64,000 nucleotides of DNA. Origin: Xanthostigma xanthostigma (lineage: Eukaryota > Arthropoda > Insecta > Raphidioptera > Raphidiidae). The position numbers were made by a program, and so were the translations under genes. The DNA is taken from assembly GCA_963575645.1 (NCBI GenBank), contig OY754466.1, positions 40,084,001 to 40,148,000 on the forward strand, in the 5' to 3' direction. The notes beneath the pieces were generated by a model. It worked only from the letters and a program-made list of their open reading frames with translations, was not told the DNA's origin and ran no database searches. Positions within the stretch are counted from its first letter, which is position 1. Every line of letters begins with the position of its first letter. This document shows positions 1-11,751 of this stretch, in pieces.

Positions 1-110
1 TTCAAAATGTTGACATTTGATATACCTAGTACATATTATAATAAAGAAAAGAAAATTTCTGATATCGTGTGAAGTGACGCGGGTAATGACCAGTATTTAA
101 TCACACAATG
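1..110 (-). repeat. Dispersed repeat family E, fragment
   Basis: Read on the minus strand, this end of the window has an ACCCGCGTCAC core followed by an AT-rich stretch. It matches plus-strand sequence at 28655-28740 closely, and 30225-30270 more loosely. The same sequence at three places in different flanks shows it is interspersed. No coding potential is visible and the superfamily is unknown. The fragment may continue beyond the window. Confidence 0.7.
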
Positions 111-867
111 GGTGTTTCTTAACAATGTAGCAAACAGTAGCTATAGTCTAAAATTTAAATTATCTTAATGTTTTTTCGTAAAATGTAAATTCAAAAAATA
201 TGCTGAAATTATGACTTTTTGTTTGTTACCTTAGCCGTTAGCTCATAATCTATGTGCTGATGGTTTTAGTTAGTAAACCAATAAACCAATTAGATGATTA
301 AGATAATATAAAAAGATAATTGTTTTGTCGTGAAAATTTTCAGTTACGAGCGATGGTTTGATAGGTGGGAAGTATATGTAATAAAACAATGTGCTGTTAA
401 TTGTATTTATTGAGAGTAAAAAATTAGGCGTGATTTTTGAGTCGCGTTCACAAATTATGATTACACCCCTATATAAACAGCGATATTCAGGACCCTCCAT
501 CGACAATGACCAACCCTTTGCCGTCTGCGGTCAGTCAATAAATGGACAGGACACTGAGACTGAGCAGACAGATTAGCGGAGTCTCCTTTAAAAGACATGA
601 ACAATGTAAAACTATCCACGTCTTCAAGTACCCTTGTCAGTGGCGGCGCGTGAACATTTTGAATGGATGTTCTACGCAATGTTTCCAGCTTAGGGTATTT
701 TTCCGTAAATTTAGGGGATTTTTTCTATTCAGGGAAATTTTTAAGGTACCTACTATATATTTTTTTAGGGTGAAATATTTTTACATGGCCCTAATTAAAA
801 TATTAAAAAATACCAATTTAAAAATACTGCACAAGCGCTCCTACGTCAGCTGATCTAAATAATGACC
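111..867. other. No gene seen
   Basis: AT-rich sequence with only short overlapping open frames on both strands. Stretches around 690-760 and 1370-1430 both carry TTAGGGGA-type motifs, so they may be two halves of an older element split by the hAT-type insertion at 876-1260. Confidence 0.5.
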
Positions 868-875
868 CTGTATTG

Positions 876-1260
876 TAGAGCTGTAAAAGTAACGAGAAAT
901 TGTATGTATTCGTTACTTAAAGAACCAGTACCCGTTACTTTCGTATCGTTACGTTACTCGTTACTTTTCATACGACATACAATCGTGTACTAACAGCATC
1001 AAGATGTGTATGTTCTCTGGCATCAAGCATGTACCATCGCATCAAGGCGCGTCGCATACGTGATACGGTATGACTTCGTTCGTATAACGTATAACCGCAT
1101 CAAACGAGTCGAACTCCATGTCAGTTCGACTCGTTTGATGCCGTTATGGATACGAAAGATGCAAGTAACGAAATGAATTTGTAAGTAACGATTCGTTACT
1201 TCGAGTCAGATGATGTACTCGTTACTCAGTAACGAATACATACGGTTTGTTACAACTCTA
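876..1260. mobile_element. hAT-type MITE with 8-bp TSD
   Basis: The element begins TAGAGCTGTAAAAGTAACGA and ends with an imperfect inverted copy closing in ACAACTCTA. It is flanked by a perfect 8-bp duplication, CTGTATTG (868-875 and 1261-1268). TIRs of the TAGAG type with 8-bp TSDs are diagnostic of the hAT superfamily. The interior has many GTAACG/CGTTAC repeats and a palindrome at about 1083-1130. There is no transposase, so it is non-autonomous. Confidence 0.85.
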
Positions 1261-1268
1261 CTGTATTG

Positions 1269-2829
1269 TCGACAGCAGAAGTTTAACAATTTAATTTTTA
1301 GTCAATTAATACACATTTTAAAAATAATTTATTATTATTTATAACAAAAATTCAATTTTAAACATTTAGGGGAACATTTTTTGAAAACTATGCTTTTTAG
1401 GGGATTTTCATTATAGGATTAGGGGAAAATCAATACTCAAAGTGTCAACACTAGTTCTACAGGGTCAGCCGGAGATACCTTCCATAATACGGGGGAGAGG
1501 TTAATTAAATTATGAATCACATCCATGTTTATGATGTTTCAATTATTAACATTTTTCAAACACTATTGACAACAAACACTGTGATACTAGTCACTACTGC
1601 CATAAGCCATATGGTGTGTATGTATATGTACCGTCGATTCAGTCATCAAGAATGTTGACTAAATGAGATAGATACACTTCTAGCATACGACCGCGATCGA
1701 TGCTTATTTGTACTAATGTGCTGACGATTAATGCAGCTCAAAGGCGATCTAAATAATACGTTATAGCTTGTGGGTCAGGAATTGCACGGTATACACCGGG
1801 GTTATCTGAAGATGATGACGTTTCGTGTGCTGCTCCGGAGAGCAGAACAACGCCTGAACGCAAAAAAGTCTGCCACACAAAACACACACGAGTTTTGTGG
1901 CTGTTAACCTTTAGTTTTGATTGTGTAACTATTACACTATTTTTTTTATATTAAATATTGGTTAAATATGGAGAAGATAAATTATAATTCATTCTGAAAT
2001 TACGAAGTAGCTAAGATTTTGGTTGTTCTGCAGCTCTGCAGCGCTCATAGGTTATGTTCAATTCGACAATTGAATACCTATTTTTTTGTTGTAATACAAT
2101 TTGTTTAAAATCACTGACTATTATTATTATATTAATTATTTATCGACCCACGCCCAAACGACGGTGCGCAGTTCCGTAAAATCCTAACCGGTAACTTTCT
2201 GTAAAACATAGGGTTGACATCAAAACTAACTATAAAAAGGCAGGATATTAGATTTATGGTGAAAATAATGCTTTGAAAGGGTTGGAAACCCTTTTAGTGC
2301 ATCATTTGCATTATGCAAAAAAAAAAAATCTCCAATGTCGGTTCTTCTAATAGGCAGAAATATTTATTATTGAGATCTTACACGGATCTTACATTTTTGT
2401 TATCAAAAGTTAAGCATATGTAGTAAAAAATTTGAAAGTTAGGTACAATTAAAAGAAAAATTTATTAAACTAACAGAATATAAATGATTTTATATTACAT
2501 TGCAAGTTCTTTGTTCAGAAAAACAAGCGACTATTGAAGAGCAAGAGTTATATGTTTTCACCAAGTTATGGTGATAGACAAACCTGATTTATTACCTGTG
2601 CATTATTCAGTAACTTATGCGTCTATTTTTGACTAGTTTTTGTTACGGTTTGGCGGGTTTTTGTCTATAGATTTTATAATGTTCATAGAATGCGTATAAT
2701 ATTATACATTAGTAAATTTTCTGCTGTGTCATTTGCAATGGCCTAGATCAGCATTTCTCATTTTTTTTATTATTGCGATCCCTTAAAACGTAAAGGCTTT
2801 ATGATCCCCTTACAATATCTATATTTTAT
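1269..2829. other. No gene seen
   Basis: About 1.5 kb of AT-rich sequence with no long open frame, no recognisable RNA gene and no repeat boundary I could define. The GTTCTGCAGCTCTGCAG stretch near 2025 recurs in similar form near 53815, so at least part is interspersed repeat. Confidence 0.45.
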
Positions 2830-2837
2830 CGTTTATC

Positions 2838-3122
2838 CAAGGGCGTAGATGGGGGAGGGATAAAGGGGGTAATTACCCCCCACTCCAGGATCATAATAAT
2901 AAAAAAATAAATCTGAAAATAATACGAATAATCTGCCTAAAAATAAAATTTAGTAATAGGTACTTCTTGAAAAAAATTTTGTAAAAAATTGGTTTGGGAA
3001 TTAATATTTTGCTTGACACCTTCCTTCGTGAGTATTCTTGTGTGGTATAATAAAACTTAAAAAAAATATTGATTTTTTTGCTTTAACCCCTTCTCCCCAG
3101 AAAATAAATATCTACGCCCTTG
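2838..3122. mobile_element. hAT-type MITE, CAAGGGCGTAGAT family, copy 1
   Basis: A 285-bp element with terminal inverted repeats CAAGGGCGTAGAT / ATCTACGCCCTTG and a perfect 8-bp TSD, CGTTTATC (2830-2837 and 3123-3130). A second copy with its own perfect TSD is at 13782-14638. The 8-bp TSD supports hAT. Subterminal G-runs and C-runs flank an AT-rich centre. It is non-coding. Confidence 0.9.
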
Positions 3123-3220
3123 CGTTTATCAAAGGTTTACACTACTAACGCGGCGTAGATACTGACCCGACATGGGCGGGAGAGAGAGAGAAATTCAATT
3201 CTGTTTATATCTATATTTCA

Positions 3221-3475
3221 AACTAGTGGTCCGGTCCGGCTTCGCCCGAATTTGTAGATTGTCACCGTTTTTTCGTCGACTTACGTTGCAAAATTGGTCT
3301 CCGCGAAAAGCGTTTTATTTTAACGCGATAGCCTATGTCCATCCTGAAGGTTCATTCTAAATAGTGGTGAAAGAATTTCTTAAATTGGTGCGGTGGTTCC
3401 GGAGATTATCCTCCGCATACACACAAACTCGCAAAATTCGTACTTCCTCTTTATAATATTATAGATAATCTCGTT
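3221..3475 (+). repeat. Dispersed repeat family A
   Basis: Starts near GGTCCGGCTTCGCCCGAATT and ends near CCTCTTTATAATATTATAG. Closely related copies lie at 11752-11850 (partial) and 62426-62655. The layout, a CTAGCGGYCCGG-like head with a TATAATATTATAG tail, resembles abundant non-autonomous insect elements. I cannot assign a superfamily. Confidence 0.7.
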
Positions 3476-3604
3476 ATAGCATGGACTTCATATATTGTAA
3501 ACGCATAAAATTTTAAAGAGTATATTAAAAACGGATTAAATGATTTAAATGTCATAAAAGATTTAGTTCGAATCAGGCAATGACACATGTACAAATCTAT
3601 ACAA

Positions 3605-4215
3605 ATAAAAAACTCCGGGTCGCAGTGCGAAACCCTGCCGACAATATAGTGTATTTGCTTTTATAGGCAGTGTGGCTCTATTCTATGAATTTAAATTTGT
3701 TTTTGGACAAAATAAAAAAAATTACCCCTTAATACACCCCTTAAAACAACATTTTTTTACTTAATTTCAATACTACATATCAATTCAACATTTGTACCAA
3801 ATTGTATAAACCCAGTATGTAAATCTATATCAGTAAACTTGTGTTTTCATAAAATTTTTAAGTCCGGTTCTGTCGGGCCGATTTTTTTTTAAATTTTAGC
3901 AGCACATTTTAATAATTACTAAAGGATTAAATTTCAAATTTAAAACGATTCCGCACGTTCATCTTAGTTTACCGAGATGAATGTTGTGTCCAAATTTCAT
4001 GATGATCGGAGTTACCGTTCAAAAGTTTTTGTTGAACGGACATATTTTGAGATAAATTTTTTATTGATGCTCCGTTCCTATTGGTCGTAGCGTGATTTAG
4101 ATAAATGGACTATCCAACACAAAAAAATTAAATCGAACCAGTAGTTCCTGAGATTAGTGCGTTCAACCAAACAAACAAACTCTTCAGCTTTATTTATTAG
4201 TATATAGATATCGTG
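3605..4215 (-). repeat. Composite of two dispersed repeats (families M and C)
   Basis: 3610-3955 is the inverse of 26505-26860 (family M, with the GGGTCGCAGTGCGAAACCCT end). 3956-4215 is the inverse of 44216-44515 (family C, with GTTTGTTTGTTTGGTTGAAC). The two are joined directly here, so this is either a chimera or one element inserted at the end of the other. Confidence 0.7.
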
Positions 4216-4301
4216 TCCATCGTGATAACAATATTTAAGTAATCAGTATACAGTTATGGTAAATATGAATTTGTGTTAACATTCGAATTTTTGCCTGCGA
4301 T

Positions 4302-5062
4302 TAGAGAATACAATCCCGAGAATGTTTTTCAATCTCGGGATTACGGGATTTTTGATGTGTAATCCCAGGATCCCGGGGCTATCCCGGGATTAGACTATGT
4401 GGTTTCTAATTGGGTTCAAATGAAAAAAAACTTTAATTTCTTAAAAAAATGTTTTTAAATCGTTGCACAACACAAATCACAATTTAGTAAGAAAAGAAAA
4501 TAGACAAAACAAAAAAAAATTTACTTTTGCAAGAAATCAAAAAGACAATACAAAAAAACCATTTAGAATTTAGAAAATACAATCACAGAAATATCAAAGC
4601 ATCCAATGTTTGACTTCCAAGCCTGCTTCGTAGTTTATTGCCAACATAAGCTGAAAACGCTCGATCAGTTTCTGCGCTCGTTGGAGGAATAGACAATAGA
4701 TACTTATATGCTGTTTCTAAGTGATATCCACGAACTCCTCCATTTTCGAACAGGCTTATTTCACGTCTAATACTATTTGCCAACCCTGATTCATTTTGTA
4801 CTTGTACTTCAGGATCTGGAGATTTCATATTCTTATATATCGTACCGCGTATTTAAGGTCAAGGATTGTTTTTTGTCGTTATGTAATAAATAATACTAAT
4901 ATAATCTAGGCAAGGTAATTGTTAAGGCGCAACGGATTATGGAATGCAAACTAGCTTTGGCAATCCCGAGATTAGCCAAGTACGATCCCGGGATTTTCGG
5001 GGCCAAAAAACGGCCGGGATCCCGGGATCCCGAGATTCGGGATCCCGGGATTGTATTCTCTA
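4302..5062. mobile_element. hAT element carrying a transposase remnant
   Basis: The termini are TAGAGAATACAATCCCG and its inverse CGGGATTGTATTCTCTA. The flanks are CCTGCGAT (4294-4301) and CCTACGAT (5063-5070), an 8-bp TSD with one mismatch. Both ends carry subterminal CCCGGGAT repeats, dense at 5000-5050. The interior holds a minus-strand hAT dimerisation-domain fragment, so this is a deletion derivative of an autonomous hAT element. Confidence 0.88.
4583..4828 (-). pseudogene. hAT transposase C-terminal (hATC) fragment
   Basis: An 81-codon fragment whose last 40 residues match the hAT-family dimerisation domain: YKYLLSIPPTSAETDRAFSA, then a short variable stretch, then RSRLGSQTLDALIFL. The LSIPPTSAETDRAFS block is the hATC hallmark. 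The zinc-finger (BED) and RNase-H-like catalytic parts are absent, so it cannot transpose alone. It lies inside the TIRs of the 4302-5062 element in the minus orientation, which fits an internal deletion. Confidence 0.85.
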
Positions 5063-5070
5063 CCTACGAT

Positions 5071-5957
5071 ATATGCATTATTTATTGTTTCCGTGTTTTT
5101 TTTTTGTCTTATGCACGCTACCTACCTTATAATAATTAAAATACAATTTTAATTGCTATAGTTAGTTGATTTTTATATTTATTTTTATTTATTTTGCTCT
5201 ACTTGAAAAAGTCTAAATGTATAGACGAAACGTTTGTTTAGTACCTTATCTAGGCCGCTTATGACAACAGTTATCGAGCGTCTACAATTATTGTTCTTGT
5301 CCATAATGTATAGGCTTAGTAAACTAATGTCGGTCTCTATAACAGTATTTTATTGTAACAAATTGGAGACGAGTTTCTTGTTATTTTTGGGTTGAAAAAT
5401 GCAATTATTTGTTTCTGAACAAAAAATTCAAATAAATCTAGAATAGGTCAAACCAGACCTCGGAAGTTATTTGGAGTTAAAATAAATTGGCGTGCAATTT
5501 TTTTTGTATGAATTGCAAGGAACAAACATGTGCACCAAATCTCTTCGAAAATATAAATCCTTAAATCACTTTGAAAAGAGAAAAAATCGTTACATCTTGC
5601 AAAATGCGCCCTTCATTTCGTTTTTGTGTGAGAAAGTTATTGGTTTCAGGACAAAACTGAGGATAACAATAAAGCGTATATATATATATAAGAATTTTGT
5701 ATAATAATACACATTGTTATATTTAAAATTAGATCAGGTATTGTTCACCTATTTGAGTAGGGTATACATACACTGCAGTGAGGAGAACATATCCGTATAC
5801 ATATTGCGTCTTGCCTTGACAGTAACGTGAAGTAAAGGTTACTGTTTATACATAATATGAATCATTTATCAGTCTGTATTTGCACATGAAAAAATCTTTT
5901 ATTTAATAACTAGCGATTAAAATATTAGTTCGATGCTAACAAGAGAGAAGATATATA
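5071..5957. other. No gene seen
   Basis: AT-rich. A short GTTATCGAGCGTCTACAAT segment near 5271 recurs at about 8763, 27408 and 58748, so it is part of a small dispersed repeat. The 70-codon open frame at 5492-5704 has no recognisable features. Confidence 0.4.
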
Positions 5958-5965
5958 GTAATAGC

Positions 5966-6675
5966 CAGACTTGTAAAGTATTTCAGTAAAAGTACAGTGT
6001 AAACTCCATTTAACGTCCCTCGATATAATGATATATTCCTTAAAACGTCGAAATTACTTAACTCTAGTTGGTTTACCTTGTTGTTCATACAATGATACAC
6101 TCTAAATAACGACACACCCACTCTCAATAACGACAACATTACGTCATCATTAAGCAATAAACAGTACTTGTTTGTTATTTTGTTGATTTGTTGTCGGCAT
6201 CATGCGTACCGAAGATTTTAAGAAATTCGGTCTTTTGTTTGTTGGGATTATGTTTTAGCTGCTTATCGATAACTTATCTAATTCTTAGATTCCCACAAAC
6301 TTAAACATGGCGAGTATAAAAAAAACTTTGTGTATTGATGAATAAATTATATAAGTAAATACAATTAAAATAGTGGAGTAGCGAAAAACGTCAGATAAAG
6401 ATAACAGACTATACGCAATAAGGGTTGTAATTTGCGATAGAACGAATGTTTGTTGTTTTTTATATATTATGAGTAAACACAAATTATAGTAAAAAGTTCT
6501 TAAGGATTATTTCTTCTCTCCGTTTAACAACTCTCAATAACGCCCCAAAGTGCACAGTCTCTTGAGTGTCGCTATATAGAGTTTACACTGTATTTGTATT
6601 TAAATACTCAATGAAGCAAGAGTATTTGTATATTTGTATTTAAATACTTTTAAAAAGCATTTCTTACAAGTCTGG
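5966..6675. mobile_element. Inverted-repeat element split by a pogo-like insertion
   Basis: The outer arms are CAGACTTGTAAAGTATTTCA at the left and an inverse ending ACAAGTCTG at the right. The CAGACTTG-type termini suggest hAT, but the 8-bp flanks do not match well, so the superfamily is tentative. The 5995-6590 element sits inside, at a TA near the left arm. Confidence 0.5.
5995..6590. mobile_element. pogo/Tigger-like element, copy 1
   Basis: The ends are CAGTGTAAACTC and GAGTTTACACTG, flanked by TA on both sides (5993-5994 and 6591-6592), as expected of Tc1/mariner-pogo elements. Subterminal repeats read AACTCTCAATAACG-like on both sides. A related copy is at 50340-51492. No intact transposase is visible. 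Small minus-strand frames inside show no domain. Confidence 0.8.
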
Positions 6676-6683
6676 TATAATAG

Positions 6684-7519
6684 ACAATATCGGCCAGTTA
6701 AATGACAGTCTCAGTTTCCACTAATTTCCACTAATTCGAAAGTTAGATGACCTCGAAGCGGATGAGATAGTTTTGGTCCGGTTTTTAAAAATCAAAAAAA
6801 ATAGAAAAATTTAAATAATTGATAATTTTTCGTATTTTTAAACATGTTGGGTGTTTTTAGCCGTGGAAATATTCAACTTCTCTACTTTAATAATTTTTTA
6901 TTAATTTCGCGAATCATTATCTTTTTTACAATATTTTTAATAAAAAATATGGTAGTTTCTAATTGTTCTGGAGATGCAAGCAGAAAACTGATGAAACACA
7001 GTTTTCTAACTCTTTTTTAATAAGTTCCAATCATCGCACGCCGAAGGTGCAATTTTGACAGATTGTGTATCATAAACGTTCCCTCAAATTTGCACCCCTT
7101 GCGATTTTGTGGAAATGTTTAGGGTCAAATCATCATCACTTTACTGGCTATCAAACATTTTTGGGTAGGTATTTGAGACATCGTGAAAACTTGTGTAACA
7201 CTTTTTTTGTAATGTCTGAAAAAAAGTCCTTGAGGCATTTTGAAATTTTAATAGCTTCGAATTTGGCATTAAATAAAATAAAAAATAAATGTCAGATCAT
7301 TTAGTCGGGTCTAAATGTCTGCCAGACGGTTACAAAACTGTCTATTATACGCGAGTAAGACGCTACGGGTAGGTCTGTGTGAGAGAGAGAGAGAGAGAGA
7401 GAGATCTTATATCGGCATATATTGCACCATACAGCACGCTTCAACTCAACCTTGCAATTATATCTTTTATCAGCCATTACTTTTACATTAGGTAATAAAA
7501 GCTTTAGACTTATAGTATT
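6684..7519. other. No gene seen; GA microsatellite
   Basis: AT-rich DNA without a recognisable gene. A (GA)n run of about 13 units lies at 7379-7404. The 93-codon minus-strand frame crossing it is an artefact of the simple repeat, because it gains an SLSLSLS stretch. Confidence 0.5.
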
Positions 7520-7620
7520 ACTAATCAACTTAGTACCCAGAACCACTACAAAAGTGTGCGTGTGACTTGCGTGACCAATCACCTGTCGAAATTGAACCTA
7601 GGACAAATGACGCTAGATTT
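7520..7620 (+). repeat. Dispersed repeat family F, copy 1
   Basis: Contains ACCCAGAACCACTACAAA and AATGACGCTAGATTTGAAAA. The inverse, with the same order and spacing, is at 59985-60075. It is a short interspersed repeat of unknown class. Confidence 0.65.
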
Positions 7621-8480
7621 GAAAACTGAATATTCGCATTCGCGAATATCGGAGCCAGATATTCGCATACGATATGTCTAAAAATTGACCTTCGTTACAT
7701 CACTAGAAAGCAGTATAAAATAGTTATCATATTTATTTTTAAAATTTTGAAAACGAGTGATGTTTATAAATTAGTTTCTGCCTACTAGGTATATTCTAAA
7801 TTTTCTTTTTTCAGTACGTGGCACAGTTTTTTTCAAGTTATATCGAATAATTTTTTATAGGAGGAATAATCATTTTGCTTGAAAAAAAAGGTTTATAAAG
7901 CTTTCTGTTTTTTTGTACAAGGATGCCTTTACTGTGCCCCTAATTTAAAAATTGAAAAATCTTATTATAAATCAGTTATTGCAAATGCAAGCGGTAAAAA
8001 AAATTACCTAATGTCAAAGGTAACGTTATACAATAAAGAACAGGTAAGATTTATTCTCTAAAAGGAACAGGATAAGCACCTGGATTTTTTTCTGAGACAA
8101 AATGTATTCCTATATTTATTTCTAACTGTATTTCTATAGTTGATGGTACAGGATGCTTCAAAACAAGTCGAGCGTTATTAAATAAATATTAAATAATGTT
8201 TTTCGTGTGCTCTACTTCTAGTATAGCTTTGCGCGTCGGAGCTTATAAAAATAGTTACATTAGTTAATTTCGTAAGAAATTGATTCAAATTGTAGCTTTT
8301 TGAAAAGAAGAGATTCTGTTCTATAAAATGGAACCAGTTTTAGATTGATTCGAGTTGGAACATTTGTCGACTGTTTTGTACGTACGTCCGAGCTGTACAT
8401 ATTGCAATTCGTGACGGATCGCCTTGGTTTATTTTTTCGCAGCGTGCATACTATTTTTTCTTTTATAGATATATTTTTTA

Positions 8481-8589
8481 TGCAAATCTTTCATTAACGT
8501 CTGATTAGAATTCTTCAATAAATAAAATTATTGACCAATTTTTCAGACAAATTTGTTGAAAAAATTGGTCGATAATTTTATTTATTGAA
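8481..8589. repeat. MITE-like family K, palindromic copy
   Basis: AATAAATAAAATTATTGACC and its inverse GGTCGATAATTTTATTTATT face each other around a short AT loop, preceded by AACGTCTGATTAGAATTCTTC. Pieces of the same unit occur at 15501-15527, 29871-29938, 35903-35978 and 41668-42005, so it is a dispersed family. Confidence 0.75.
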
Positions 8590-9235
8590 TTTATTTTTTA
8601 TGATTCCAATCAATTAACTTGAAAATAAAATAAACTATAATTTTCAACAAAATGATCTCGACTTACAAACTAACAATACCAGATAATAAAAAGTATTAAA
8701 AATCCGATTAAATTTTATGTAGGTTTTTTTTAAGTAGGGAATAGATGCTGATGACCTTAGCCGTTGAGCGTCTATAATCTACAATCAATAAAAAAAACTT
8801 AGATTTTTTTATTTTGGGCAAAATTTTCATATACTTCTGTGATTGAAATGAACCTTTCAAAATGTCATTTGTCAAAATTGTTTCAAGTGTTCGTAAGATA
8901 CCGGAGAACAAAGATGACAAGCAAATGTGGAATACTAACCACATTACCATTTTAATTTAAAATAGAGTTTAAAAAAAAAAAACACACACTTTTTATAGCA
9001 ATATGAACTAAGAAGTAAAAAATATTTTTTAGTATAAAAATTTTGTTTACATTTAAATAAATATTCTTTACTTCTTAGCTTACATTCCTATAAAAGATGT
9101 TTACTTAACTCTAATTTTATTTAACTGATGATCAGATCTTCATTACGTCTTCCTGGTTGTACAATAAGATCAGATAACCTTCAAATTTCAATCGAGTTTC
9201 TAAATTCGTGAAGTGTGCTTCCTTGCATTTTTACC

Positions 9236-9320
9236 ACTTTTTTATTAACTCGCTTTCGTGATGTCGGGTGGATCTTTTTAATTGATTTTAAACTAACTTC
9301 CTGATGAGATAGAGACTTGA
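9236..9320 (+). repeat. Dispersed repeat family L
   Basis: ATTGATTTTAAACTAAC followed by CTGATGAGATAGAGA recurs at 54125-54215. The second copy runs into a GCGAGTGTGCTTTAGACC segment that is also seen at 13862, so these may be parts of one larger element. Confidence 0.6.
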
Positions 9321-9411
9321 AATTTGTAACATAACTCAGAATTAGAGAACAATACAAGAAAATACTAATAAGAAGAAAATAATAATTGAAATAAAAAAAA
9401 ATTAATATGCC

Positions 9412-9645
9412 ACGTTTTTAAAGCGAACTAAAAAGTATAAAATAATTTTTTTACGGACAGATTTTTAACTTGCAGGTTTTGAAACGAAAAACGCGGGACG
9501 CATGCGAGTTATATAAGAAGTGTAGAGAGTAACTATCAATGAAAAAATCGCCCCTGCGTTTTACGTTTCAAATTCTACAAGCTAAAAATCTGTCTGTAAA
9601 GAAATTATTTTGTACTTTTTAGTTCGTTTTAAAAACGCGGATTAT
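9412..9645. repeat. Inverted-repeat element of about 235 bp
   Basis: The left arm contains AGCGAACTAAAAAGTATAAA and GGACAGATTTTTAACTTG. The right arm carries the inverses, around a short spacer near 9500-9560. The arms are about 85 bp and imperfect. Non-coding; no TSD was defined. Confidence 0.7.
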
Positions 9646-9701
9646 TAAAAAATGTTTTTATTTCTTTTATTTCAGTATTTAAAATTCAACTTTATATGTT
9701 T

Positions 9702-10577
9702 TCAATGAACAAGGAAGTCACAGTCCTTCAGACATATCGTATATTGTTTTGGTATGTACGTGTTGGATAAAAAGAGAAAGAAGGTAAAAGAACTGATTTG
9801 GAAACTGTTGGAAACTGGTCTACAAAAACCGGAACCTATATATGCAAAGACGGAAGACGATGGGATGATGGGAAGTTGAAACGCTGTTAAAAATGCATGC
9901 ATTCAAAGCAAAAAAAAAACACTTCGTTTGTTATAATGCTAATTTTTGTGACCGTCTGTTAGTAAATACCTAAGCTTCTTGTTAGTCGTTTGTTAAAAAA
10001 GAATAGCACTCTTTTCAAATATTTATGCAAATTAAAATATATCGACCCTGCGACATGATGTTTTGCCTTCTTGATGCTTTATTTTGGCCATGTCAAGAAT
10101 TTTTAATTATTATTCGATTTTTTTCACAACGTTGAAAACATTTTTACCTGTGAGAATTTTTAAAAAACCTTTGGTTAAAAAACTCGTCCACTTAATATGC
10201 TATACCTACAGAGTGATTTTAAAGTTGAGGAATTTTTTTTAAACTGCGTCTATAAATCAAATAGACAAATGTTTCAAGTAACTTTTTTATCAAAACACAA
10301 AAATAAGAGAGAAACAGCTTTTCAAAGTTAAAGTAAATTTTGAGGCCGGTTATGTTATATCACCGAATCTAAGAATTTTTTCTTGTGGGGGTGGATGAAA
10401 AATTTAATCTTTGAAAACCCAGCTGATAGGCGTCCCAAATAACTCGTGGAAGGCCCTTATCGCTATTAACTAATTAATTTTTTAAGTTTGAACGTTATTG
10501 AGTTTTTTTGTCACTTATACAGATTTCTCCTGAATCGATTATACCGGTGTTAATTCGACACAATATTATAAGGGCAT
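9702..10577. other. No gene seen
   Basis: AT-rich DNA. The 66-codon minus-strand frame at 9702-9902 has no homology I can recognise, and its composition matches its surroundings. Confidence 0.4.
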
Positions 10578-10586
10578 GAAATTGCG

Positions 10587-11249
10587 ATGCGCGTCAAGTT
10601 GCATGGACCAACTTACATTTTTTAACACCAATCGTTTGTTCTACGTTTGTACCTGACGCCTGCAAAATTTCAGCGTTTGTACCGAAAAAATGAAAAAGTT
10701 ATAAGCAATAATAGGTGTCCAGCGAACTTGAAGTCAAGTTGTATGGACCACGTCCTAATAACCACTTTTTTCAACTTTTTCAACGCCAATCGTTTGTTCT
10801 ACGTTTGTACCTGACGCCTACAAAATTTCAGCGTTTGTACCGAAAAAATGAAAAAGTTATAGGCAATAATAGGTGGCCAGCCAGACGTCAAGTTGTATGG
10901 ACCACGTCCTAATAACCACTTTTTTCAACTTTTTCAACGCCAATCGTTTGTTCTACGTTTATACCTGACGCCTACAAAATTTCAGCGTTTGTACCGAAAA
11001 AATAAAAAAGTTATTAGCAAAAGTCACTAATAAATGTACACTACTGGCCAAAAGTAAATCGACGAAGATTAATATTCAAATTACTTAGTCGCTTTACTTT
11101 TGGCCTGCAGTGTACATTTATTAGTGACTATTGCTAATAACTTTTTTATTTTTTCGGTACAAACGCTGAAACTTTGCAGGCGTCAGGTACAAACGTATAG
11201 AACAAACGATTGACGTTGAAAAAGTTGGTCCATGCAACTTGACGCGCAT
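10587..11249. mobile_element. Long-TIR element with 9-bp TSD (MULE-like) and internal tandem repeats
   Basis: A 663-bp element flanked by a perfect 9-bp duplication, GAAATTGCG (10578-10586 and 11250-11258). The ends are ATGCGCGTCAAGTTGCATGG and its inverse. The left side carries three tandem units of about 136-155 bp (from about 10595, 10731 and 10886), each with CGTTTGTTCTACGTTT and TTTCAGCGTTTGTACCG. The right side carries one inverted unit. A 9-bp TSD with long TIRs is typical of Mutator-like elements. No transposase is present. Confidence 0.8.
11035..11116. repeat. Tc1-like palindromic centre
   Basis: TGTACACTACTGGCCAAAAG faces an inverse ending CTTTTGGCCTGCAGTGTACA around about 40 bp. 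TACTGGCCAAAAGT resembles Tc1-type TIRs. It is the exact centre of the 10587-11249 hairpin, so it may be a tiny Tc1-type insertion or simply the loop of the larger element. Confidence 0.5.
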
Positions 11250-11258
11250 GAAATTGCG

Positions 11259-11751
11259 GACGGTAGGCGGTGCTGCCATCACGCACCCAGCGAATAATTC
11301 GATTTCAATTCGAGTATAGATCGGACAATATTACTAAAACCGGGGGCAGGTTTATTGTGTGACAAGTGTTCGATGATCGTTATGAAACCCATTGTGTCGT
11401 GTTTGTGCTGTACTTGTCCAGTGCAATATGTTTGCTGTGTCATGAAATGCACCATATGCGTATATTATATACCGTTCAAACGTATATGCAAATTATTAGT
11501 TATATATATTATGCGTGCGTTATTATACGTCTGCGTGTCTGTCTGTCTGTAAACGGTATGCTTCGGGCTGTTCTCCAGTCACGGCTGTCTACTCTCTTCA
11601 TTTCACTGTCGCGAATCGCATGTGAAGTGGAACCGTTTAAGAACAGTCGAAATTTGAATCAGTTCTAAGCTAAGGACATATTCTACGCTTGACAGTCTCT
11701 TAATTTCTTTTTACACCGCCCCTCATAAGATCAGTGCCGGATTTATATTTT
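11259..11751. other. No gene seen; slightly GC-richer stretch
   Basis: 11260-11700 is less AT-rich than the surroundings and contains two overlapping open frames (65 and 100 codons) with no domain I recognise. There is no clear promoter. It may be remnant repeat or unique intergenic DNA. Confidence 0.35.

Noticed and set aside
7301..7582. 93-codon minus-strand frame with SLSLSLS
   Set aside because: The central stretch is a translated GA microsatellite and the rest has no features.
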